Assembly (NCBI GenBank): GCA_012064385.1
Contig: QRDG01001848.1
Span: 931,085-995,084, forward strand
Source: Puccinellia tenuiflora
Taxonomy: Eukaryota > Streptophyta > Magnoliopsida > Poales > Poaceae
Length of the DNA: 64,000 nucleotides
Direction: 5' to 3'
Position numbers and translations under genes: made by a program. Of this stretch, positions 54,766-64,000 are shown one piece after another. Numbering within the stretch: position 1 is the stretch's first letter; every line of letters starts with the position of its first letter. Below the pieces are notes generated by a model. That model had not been told where the DNA came from. It saw only the letters and a list, made by a program, of their open reading frames with translations, and did no database searches.

Positions 54766-57700
54766 GGATCGAATCATACTGGTGTATTTGCAATGAAATG
54801 GAGAAGCACTTGCCCTACTGAGACTCGCTCGCTGCGCTATATCCAGTGAACAGAACAGGCCTGGTCTAATTAGTAAGAATGTTTCAGGGCACTTTTCCCA
54901 TAGATCCGCGGCCTCAGATAACCCACCGCCGGTGAGATTTGAGGGCTTCGGTGAGGCGGCGCCACTGTGGGCCGCCTCGATTGACGGAATGCGACATGTC
55001 ACCCGATCCCGGGCGCACCGGCGCCGGTGAACGGCCGGCAGGCTTTGCGACGGCGCCGCCACGGAGCTTTTGTATGTGCGGTGTTCACGGAGTTTGGAAC
55101 TTTGGTAACTGGGAAGTGGGATATGGTTCTGTTTGCTTCGTGCGTCGCAGACAGACAAATTGACTGTGGTCACAGTTTTGATTCAAACTACGTACCATTT
55201 CTCGTTTTTATCAGCAAGTGCAATAAGAATCAACTTCGTACATTACATCGGGATTTCAGGAAGCAACTTCCAACCGAAGACTCCATTTCTGATCCTCGCG
55301 TATTTATGCTCTTGCATCTCTCCACGGACCTTGACAGAACTGCATCTACATGGATACAGTAGAAATGGCAATACACCATTCCAGTGAAGAACAACAAATC
55401 AACTTGCTAAGACACATAATTTGGGTGTGGGTGGCACAACTTCGTCTATTATATTGGTAATCCATATGAGGCATCAAGTGTGGTAGACGGCAAAAACTAG
55501 CGGGAACATAAGGTCGGTACATTGAATGGGACACAATCATGTCGATGCATTGAATTTACACGTTCAAGTATTATTGTTCAGTAGGTTAGCCAGAAAATGG
55601 TTCATATAATTAAATTGGACGCGGCGCTATTGTTATTCAATTCCTCATACTGTTGAATTTGTATCGCATTTTCTTTTGGGTTTGCCTCCATTTTCTTAGT
55701 ACTACTCAGTTTTTCTTCAAGCGTTCAAGTTTTCTCACATTTTGCCTCCTCATTACAAGCCAACCTCACGGATATTTAGACGGAGCGTTTTCGTCGAGTC
55801 AAGCACTTCTTGACCGTTACTGCGTTGACATGTGTGATCATGAGAGTAGTAATAAATTTGTTGTACCGTTTCGAACGTAACCCGATCCCGGCCGGTGCGC
55901 CGGCAGGCCGCGCGATGGCGAACGCCGCCACGGAGCTGTTGTACTAGACGACCTGGTGGTGTTCATGGAGTTTTCACCCAAACAAAAAAAAAAGTGTTCA
56001 TAGAGCTTTGGTCACTGGGAAGTGCTGTCAGCACGCGTTGTGCGCAGTATGGGATGGCGTTCTATTTGGTTCGTGTTTCTTGGGCGTGAGTCTTGTTACC
56101 AGCGATAGCAAAACAACGACGAAATTAAATAAGATCAAATTAACGGGGATACGAGATTTTAACGTAGAAAACCCTTCCAACAAGGAAGAGAAAAAACCAC
56201 GGGCGCCAGCCAGCAATACTTTACTATTTCGGGTGAGGTTACAAATGCGCCGGGATTTACAATATGTGACTTATCTCGTGCGGCGTCTTACAAGAGGTTC
56301 TTATAGGTGGTCCTGGCCTAATAGGTCGGTAATAGGTGAATCCAACTCCAAAACGGTAACAACTCGTACCGTACCGCGGGGGCAGCGCCCCCGCACCCCT
56401 GACGGGCTCCTGCCTCGGGCCAGCCCGATGGGTCCCAGGTCACCTCCCCCGTTCCTTTCCTCTCCTTGCCGCCCCCCGCCTAAGGTCGGGCACTGGCGGT
56501 GGCGGGGCTTCTCGCTCTCCCTCGCGCGGTGCGTTCCGCGCGGGCGCCGCGCTGGGTCGGGGCGCGGCGGCGTGGCCGTTCTGGCGGTGGCGTGGCGGCC
56601 GGCTGTGTGCGTGCTCGGGTGGCGGCTGGCGACGGCGATGCTCGTCTGGGTGGCGCAACGACTCTCCCTCTCGGTGGTTGGCCGGCAAGGGCCATGGCGG
56701 TGCTCCTAGCGGCCATGGCAGCGGCAGCTCAACGGCGGCGCGACCGGGGACAGCAACGACGACAGAGGTGGGTGGCGGCCGGATTGCGTCCATGGCCGTG
56801 GTGGCTTAGCCGTGTCCGTCCGGAAGCTTTACCTGCAGGGGGACAACTGCGACCTTGGCGCTGCAGCGCGGCGACTAGGCTAGTCGGGCCTTATCTGGCT
56901 CAGGCGGGGCTGATCTGGGCCTGACCGGCTCAGCTACTGCGTCCGGTCGGCGACCGCCTCGTGCGGTGGAGGATGGCTGATCTCCTCCTATTAGTTGCGG
57001 ATGTCGCTCTCGCGGGGCCTGGATTTGTCGACGGCCTCACTTGTCCGTCACGTTGACTACGCAACTTGTTGATTCCTCGGGTGGAGATCGTGGACGCCGG
57101 GGCGGCGGTCCCGAAAGGAGAGGCTGCACGGGTGCTTTCCGGCAGGCGGCGTGACAGCGGTGGTGGTCTTCCCTTTGGTCACGTGGGTGTGAGGGGTTCG
57201 ACGGCGGGTGGTCCTGGTGTCTACGCTTCGGCGGCGGCTCCCTGGTCAAGATCTGGAGGCTTCATGGTGGTATCCCTGATGACACGGGTGAAGACCGAGC
57301 GAAAGCTCTGCGATTTGGCGCCGTCGACGGTGATACCCGTGGGTGTCATTACCCTCTTGGGGTCGTCGTTGTGGGTATCTTCCCCGTGAATGGCTTTCGG
57401 GTGAAAACCCTAGCTCGTCTTTGCGATCTCGGCGACGGCAGTGCGTTGCGTCGTTACCCTCCTGGGGGCGTCGTCGGGAAACCCAGGTCTCATTCGGGTG
57501 CAACATGATGGAGTCATCTTCGTGGCGTGAAGCTTCCTCGGCCTCTTCGGTAGTCTAGGTTGCGTCATGTCAGTTGTGGCATCTCTTGTTTTCATGCTTC
57601 GGCTTCGAGATGGTGGTTAGCCCCCTCTCTGTTGCCGTTTTCTTTTTTGACTTGCTTGTTTGGGGATCTCCCCACCATCTTGTATCGTTTGGCAGGTTGG

Positions 57701-58335
57701 GCTATGTTTATAAAGCAGGGCGAAAGCCTATTTCGAGAGAAAGTTTTAAGTTCAGAACAATATTTCTCGATTTTATCAGCAACTGTGACGAGAATTGGCG
57801 GAATGATATGTCCGAATTTTAATTCTGGCATACATACGCTCCTGATGCTGCTTGTTGCGTATATGACATATTTGGATGTCCGCGTGTTGCGGATGCCCCT
57901 TGTGCGGTAATGAAGCATCTCTCTACAAGACTTGAGATATTCGCGGCTACATGGATACAGTAGAAATGGTAGCTTGATGCAGTACTCCATTTGATCGGAG
58001 ATCTCATGAGTGATACTAACCTAACATGCCGCGTCAACTTGACACAACGTTGTTGCGAACTTCCCAAAGCCTTCCAAGCCAACCATGTGATAAGTGGACA
58101 ACAACGAATTGAAATGATAAGACATATATCTTGGGTGTGCCCTGAGCATATCCGTATTTATATTGCCAAATAAGGATCAGATCCATGTGAGGCATCAAGT
58201 ATGGTAGATGGAAAGAACTTGCATGGACATAAGGGTATATTGGATGGTGAACAATCATGTCGATGCATTGAACTTCCACATTCAAGCAATATAGTTCAGT
58301 ACGTTAGCCAACAAATGGTTCATATGGTACCGGCG
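54766..58335. repeat. Shuffled segmental duplications
   Basis: Three pairs in direct orientation: 54766-54835 with 59823-59905 (GAATCATACTG.TGTATTT; GCCCTACTGA), 54965-55110 with 55875-55975 (ACCCGATCCCGG; GCCGCCACGGAGCT), and 55190-55610 with 57765-58335 (CTACATGGATACAGTAGAAA, ATCATGTCGATGCATTGAA, AATGGTTCATAT). Non-LTR and other insertions separate the copies. No intact gene is found in this stretch. Confidence 0.6.
56370..57745 (+). mobile_element. GC-rich non-LTR derivative, probable
   Basis: A very GC-rich stretch with overlapping spurious frames in all directions ends near 57745 with TTTATAAAGCAGGGCGAAAGCC, a LINE-type 3' end, but without poly(A). It contains no reverse transcriptase. 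It separates the two copies of the 420-bp segment. The left border (GCGGGGGCAGCGCCCCCGC palindrome at about 56380) is a guess. Confidence 0.4.
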
Positions 58336-59424
58336 GGACGTGACCTCCAGGCCAAGGCGACGAAGACCGGCCACCAAAGGCCCGGATCTCACCGTGCACG
58401 GGCACCTCCGCCCCCGACCTCACCGTGCACGGGCCAGCACCTCCAGCTGTCGCCCCCTCAGTCGACCTCGACTCCGGCCATCTCCACGAGCATGACGGGA
58501 GAGAGCCGCACTGCTAGATCTTATTTGGATCCTGTTTTACTTTCTCGATTTATTTTTGATTTTTGGTTGAATATTGTTTGGATCTGTGATGACTCTCTGA
58601 TTTTGATTGAATATTGTTTGGATCTGTGATGGATCTAGGATGGATCTGTGAATCTGCTAAGAATCTCCTTTGAATCTATCAGAAACTTGTATGAAACTTC
58701 TGTAAAAATAAGCATAAATCTACGAATCCAAAAAATTGTGGATTATATTTTTGATTTTTATTTTCGATTTCTGGTTGCATCTTTTCTGTATCTATGATGA
58801 ATTTGTGGATCTTCTATGAACCGGTGTGAAACTTGTATGAAATTGATATGAATTTGTGACAAATTTGTATGAATCTATTACATTTTTGCTTGAATCAAGT
58901 GTCTCCAATGAATCTTTGTGAAAGTTTTATCAATCTGTGTGAATCTATCATATTTTGTTCTTACTTTTATGAATCCGTGTGAAACTTTGTTGAATTTGCA
59001 TGAATCAGTGTGAAATTTGCATGACTATATGAAAACCGTTGTTGAATAAAATCTTGAAAGAAATATTTTGTGATTTTTTTGTTGATGATGAAATTCTCTA
59101 GTTGAAAAAAAAATATTGTTGAGGTTAATGTTTTCATGTTGAAAAAATAATTGTTGATGTATATTCTCGTTGAAAACATATTGTTGAGGTACACAAATAA
59201 GAATGTTAAAACCTAAAAAGTTAAGGGTTGTTGTGTAAAAAGCAAATGGACCTAAAAATGGAGGTGGGAGGGGGATTCTGTAATTTTGGTAGCACGAATC
59301 TCCAACAAACTCCAGAAACGGACGGTTTAGATAGTACATTGGTGTCCATCCTGATGTAGCGATGCATTTCTCTGGTTCTGTCAAATCGAATGAATAGAAC
59401 AGGGCATCAATCATAATTGATGTC
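58336..59424. repeat. Degenerate GAATCTGTGTGAAA-type minisatellite and spacer
   Basis: 58510-59030 is made of diverged short repeats (GAATCTGTG, TGTATGAA, GTGAAACTT). 58570-58629 holds a perfect 30-base direct repeat (TTGAATATTGTTTGGATCTG..). No gene is seen. Confidence 0.5.
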
Positions 59425-59780
59425 GTTTTTTCTTGTGAACAAAGACAACGCTGTTTTCATTACATTAAAATGAGAGTATAAGGCGGAGATTGCCTGGACA
59501 ACAACGAACATAAAAGAAAAGAAAGAAATCCAACAGGCAGGGCATTTTGCCTCCAACCTAGCTAACTAGACAACATGAATTCAGTCTGGCTCTTTAGGTC
59601 TTATTGCCAAGGCTTGCGCGTGTGAACGACCACCCCTGTACCAGTCAGTTGCCAGGTCAGTAATCATGCCGAAGACAATTGCCGGAGGAGAAGCAAGATT
59701 GTTGAAGACTCGGTCGTTACGCTCTTTCTAGAGAGCCCACCACACTAGCGTAATGGTTGAGTTTCTTTGTTAATCGTTTG
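59425..59780 (-). pseudogene. LINE ORF2 C-terminal fragment
   Basis: The minus strand reads LVWWAL-stop-KERNDRVFNN, then ASPPAIVFGMITDLATDWYR and GGRSHAQALAIRPKEPD-stop, the standard C-terminus of grass LINE reverse transcriptases, with one nonsense codon (TAG for an expected Trp). A T-run at 59425 could be the tail. Strongly 5'-truncated. Confidence 0.7.
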
Positions 59781-59908
59781 TGCCAAGGTTCCACAATTGT
59801 TAATACAATATTTTAAAATTCATCGAATCATACTGTTGTATTTTTTTTTGGAATAAAATGGAGAAGAAGGCCTATGATGAACAATTGCCCTACTGATACG
59901 CTTGCTGT

Positions 59909-62900
59909 CACTACGGGAAACAGGCGGTACGCCGACGGCTTTAAGGCGTCGGCATAGGAAGAAAGGCCGTCGGCACAAGCTACACCGACGGCTGCCCTTG
60001 GCGTACTTCCGTCGGCGTAATATAGCTTCGGCGTAGACATATTTCCCGTCGGTATAGTTCTCCCTGCCGTCGGCGTATATTTTTTTCCAATTTTTTAAAT
60101 TTCATTTTTTTAAAAAAATAACTTTTTAAAATCTTTTTCGAAATTTCTTACTTAGACACACACTTAATTTATGATTTCACACTTAATCTCAGGTCAAAGT
60201 ACTTACCCTGGTCAAACTTTCCACAGGGTCACCCATCCTTAAATTGCTCCAGCCTCAGCACGCTTAACTTTTATATTCCCTGTACATTAGCTACCAAATG
60301 AGATGTTAGAACTTACTAATATTATTATCGTATCAATCATATTAACTCCTAGGTCATGATGCTACACTTTTTTAAACTTTAAATTAAAAAATCTATTTGA
60401 ATAAATAATAATGATTATGTAATAATATTTTTTGAATAAATAATAATAAAATAAATTTTACTTTATTTTTTCCTATTTACATTCAATATGGAATAATTCG
60501 TATCTTTAAAATTTGACAAATAAAATGTCCAAGTCCATTAGAAAAATGAGAGGAATTCAAATATGACATCCATATCGTCTTTTGCATCATATTTTGTGTA
60601 CTTGCTTCACAAAAAAGGTCGTTTTTGATATTTAGAAAATGAAAAATGATATTTATAAAACTAATTTGAAAAACCTCAGTTCGGTAACATTGTTGCACAT
60701 ACCAAGATACATATATGTGCCGAATATGGGCACATTATCACAAACTATTTCACGAAAATGGTCATATATTGGTCGTTTGACTTGAAACCCATATATGTTT
60801 ATAGATGATAGACCTTTTATAAAACTAATTTGAAAAACCTCAGTTCAGTAACATTGTTGCACATACCAAGATACATATATGTGCCAAATATGGGCACATT
60901 ATCACAAACTATTCCACGAAAATGGTCATATATTGGTCGTTTGACTTGAAACCCATATATATTTATAAATGATAGACCTTTTTGTGAAGTGATTTTTTGT
61001 AAAGTTTGACAAAAATCAAGTTTATAATTTTTCCTATCAACTAGTACACATAAGAGGACTCAATGTCAAAGGATTTCGTTTTTTTGAGATTTTCTTTATT
61101 TTCTTTGAGTTATTCGAAAACATGGTCAAAATGATCAACAAGGCTATCCGTTCAAAGAAGTCGGTTTTTCCAAAACAATGGATGGTTCTATGAAATAATC
61201 ACTAATTGTGTACCTTAAAATGATTTTTGGAAAAATTTCAGAGCAAACTATCACACACTTGTAGTTCAAATTTGAATTACTTTCGAAAAGTCGGCATAAA
61301 TTCATTTAAATGTGCGAAATTAGGTAGAAAGGGAGGAAATTCCTAATATTTTTGTATTATCCTTTAAATATGGACTAAATTGTGTGACAATTGGATGTGT
61401 GCCATTTTGCATCATATTTTGTGTACTTGCTTCACAAAAAAAGTCATTTTTGACATTTAGAAAATGAAAAATGATATTTATAAAACTAATTTGAAAAAAC
61501 TCAGTTCGGTAACATTGTTGCCCATACCAAGATACACATATGTGCCAAATATGGGAACATTATCACAAACTATGCCACGAAAATGGTCATATATTGATCG
61601 TTTGACTTGAAACCCATATATGTTTATAGATGATAGACCTTTTTGTGAAGTGATTTTTTGTAAAGTTTGACAAAAATCAAGTTTATAATTTTTCCTGTCA
61701 ACTAGTACACATAAGAGGACTCAATGCCAAAGGATTTCTTTTTTTAAGATTTTCTTTATTTTCTTTGAGTTATTCGAAAACATGGTCAAAATGGTCAACA
61801 AGGCTATCCGTTGAAAGAAGTCGGTTTTTCCAAAACAATGGATGGTTCTATGAAATAATCACTACTTGTGTACCTTAAAATGATTTTTGGAAAAATTTCA
61901 GAGCAAACTATCACACACTTGTAGTTCAAATTTGAATTACTTTCGAAAAATCGGCATAAAGTCATTTAAATGTGCGAAATTAGGTAGAAAGGGAGAAAAT
62001 TCCTAATATTATTGTATTATCCTTTAAATATGAACTCATTTGTGTGAAAATTTGATGGGTGTCATGTTGCATCATATTTTATGTACTTGCTTCACAAAAA
62101 AGTCATTTTTGACATTTAGAAAATGAAAAATGATATTTATAAAACTAATTTGAAAAAACTCAGTTCAGTAACATTGTTGCCCATACCAAGATACACATAT
62201 GTGCCAAATATTATGACATTATCACAAAATATGCCACGAAAATGGTCATATATTGGTCGTTTGACTTGAAACCCATATATGTTTATAGATGATAGACCTT
62301 TTTGTGAAGTGATTTTTTGTAGTTTGACAAAAATCAAGTTTATAATTTTTCCTGTCAACTAGTACACATAAGAGGACTCCATGCCAAAAGATTTTTTTTT
62401 TTGAGATTTTCTTTATTTTCTTTGAGTTACTCGAAAACATGGTCAAAATGGTCAACAAGGCTATCCGTTGAAAGAACTCGGTTTTTCCAAAACTATGGAT
62501 GGTTCTATGAAATAATCACTACTTGTGTACTTTAAATGATTTTTGGAAATAATTCAGAGCAAACTATCACACACTTGTAGTTCAAATTTGAATTACTTTC
62601 AAAAAATCGGCATAAATTTATTTATTTGTGCAAAATTAGGTAGAAAGGGAGAAAATTCCTAATATTTTTGTATTATCCTTTAAATATGGACTAATTTGTG
62701 TGAAAATTGGATGGGTGTCATTTTGCATCATATTTTATGTACTTGCTTCACAAAAAAAGTCGTTTTTGACATTTAGAAAATGAAAAATGATATTTATAAA
62801 ACTAATTTGAAAAAACTCAGTTCGGTAACATTGTTGCCAATACCAAGATACACATATGTGCTAAATATGGGAACATTATCACAAACTATGCGAGGAAAAT

Positions 62901-64000
62901 GGTCATATATTGGTCGTTTGACTTGAAACCCATATATGTTTATAGATGATAGACCTTTTTGTGAAGTGATTTTTTGTAAAGTTTGACAAAAATCAAGTTT
63001 ATAATTTTTCCTGTCAACTAGTACACATAAGAGGACTCCATGCCAAAGGATTTGTTTTTTTTGAGATTTTCTTTATTTTCTTTGAGTTATTCGAAAACAT
63101 GGTCAAAATGGTCAACAAGGCTATCCGTTGAAAGAACTCGGTTTTTCCAAAACTATGGATGGTTCTATGAAATAATCACTACTTGTGTACCTTAAAATGA
63201 TTTTTGGAAAAAATTCAGAGCAAACTATCACACACTTGTAGTTCAAATTTGAATTACTTTCGAAAAATTGGCATAAAGTCATTTAAATGTGCGAAATATG
63301 GTAGAAAGGGAGAAATTCATAATATTTTTGTATTATCCTTTAAATATGGACTAATTTGTGTGAAAATTGGATGGGTGTCATTTTGCATCATATTTTATGT
63401 ACTTGCTTCACAGAAAAGTCGTTTTTGACATTTAGAAAATGAAAAATGATATTTATAAAACTAATTTGAAAAAACTCAGTTCGTTAACATTGTTGCCGAT
63501 ACCAAGATACACATATGTGCTAAATATGGGAACATTATCACAAACTATGCCAGGAAAATGGTCATATATTGGTCATTTGACTTGAAACCCATATATGTTT
63601 ATAGATGATATACCTTTTTGTGAAGTGATTTTTTGTAAAGTTTGACAAAAATCAAGTTTATAATTTTTCCTGTCAACTAGTACACATAAGAGGACTCCAT
63701 GCCAAAGGATTTCTTTTTTTGATATTTTCTTTATTTTCTTTGAGTTATTCGAAAACATGGTCAACAATGCTATCCGTTGAAAGAACTTGGTTTTTTCAAA
63801 ACTATGGATGGTTCTATGAAATAATCACTACTTGTGTACCTTAAAATGATTTTTGGAAAAATTCAGAGCAAACTATCACACACTTGTAGTTCAAATTTGA
63901 ATTACTTTCGAAAAATTGGCATAAAGTCATTTAAATGTGCGAAATATGGTAGAAAGGGAGAAATTCATAATATTTTTATATTATCCTTTAAATATGGACT
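59909..64000 (+). mobile_element. CACTA transposon, left end, continues past window
   Basis: It begins CACTACGGGAAACAGGCGGT, followed by eight or so GCCGTCGGCGTA-like subterminal repeats in both orientations (59930-60080), the hallmark of CACTA elements. No transposase appears in the 4 kb visible; most of it is a tandem array. The right end is outside the window. The other CACTA end (23111) has a different subterminal motif, so it belongs to another family. Confidence 0.75.
60520..64000. repeat. Tandem array of about 660-bp units inside the CACTA element
   Basis: Landmark TACTTGCTTCACA recurs near 60600, 61425, 62085, 62742 and 63403; spacings are about 825, 660, 657 and 661. The first interval is longer because a 161-bp block (TTTGAAAAACCTCAGTTCGG onward) is itself duplicated at 60665 and 60828. 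Other landmarks: GGTCATATATTG.TCGTTTGA, ACTAGTACACATAAGAGGAC and CTATCCGTTGAAAGAA. Copies are about 90-95% alike. No unit encodes a protein. The array is still running at the window edge. Confidence 0.9.

Noticed and set aside
56008..56709. 233-codon plus-strand frame
   Set aside because: Runs from AT-rich into very GC-rich DNA where all frames are open; Arg/Trp/Val-rich with no motif.
1..64000. CRISPR arrays, operons, rRNA, tRNA genes
   Set aside because: No spacer-repeat pattern, no tRNA A/B-box pair with cloverleaf noticed, and all long-unit tandem repeats are explained by transposons; a plant nuclear window.

Overview
The window is nuclear DNA from a grass, most likely a large-genome pooid of the wheat/barley group. 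Supporting signs are spliced plant genes, Stowaway MITEs with CTCCCTCCGT-type ends, an LTR beginning TGATACGTCTCCAACGTATC, CACTA termini, several L1-type LINEs and dense nesting of transposons. This is an inference from repeat content; no species marker is present. No tRNA, rRNA, CRISPR array or prokaryote-like operon was seen.

Layout. 1-6778: minus-strand LTR retrotransposon with a Copia-type gag broken by one stop codon, no visible pol, and a 5' LTR (4850-6778) whose U3 carries an array of short palindromes just upstream of a TATA box. 6779-9.9 kb: left part of a plus-strand Gypsy element (LTR, tRNA-Asp-type primer site, gag) that stops without pol or a second LTR. About 10-18.25 kb: near full-length plus-strand LINE, with frameshifted ORF1 and an intact 1224-aa ORF2 overlapping it by ATGA. 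18.5-20.0 kb: Harbinger-like element nested in a Stowaway element. 20-31.6 kb: gene-poor DNA with decayed B3/REM gene copies, a CACTA terminus, MITEs, a decayed LTR and local duplications.

32010-40057 (+) is a five-exon gene for a 345-aa NADPH-dependent alkenal/double-bond reductase of the medium-chain reductase family. Introns 2 and 3 were enlarged by non-LTR insertions, one of them carrying a hAT-like element; all exons keep phase. 40-50 kb holds LINE relics, a foldback element, a pol-less non-LTR element with a 17-bp target duplication, a GC-armed T-rich element, MITEs and another decayed REM-like copy.

50381-53197 (-) is a seven-exon gene for a 663-aa REM-type transcription factor with four B3 domains and two Cys/His modules. 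Its 5' leader lies in a tandemly duplicated promoter-exon-intron unit. 54-59.9 kb: exon-like duplicates, shuffled segmental repeats and LINE-derived pieces. 59909-64000: left end of a CACTA transposon containing a tandem array of about 660-bp units that continues past the window.

The two host genes are unrelated in function: one is a detoxifying/phenylpropanoid-type enzyme, the other a DNA-binding protein. The most unusual signals are the string of decaying REM copies on the same strand as the intact REM gene, the duplicated promoter/leader unit of that gene, palindrome arrays in the U3 of two LTRs, and the satellite-like array inside the CACTA element.
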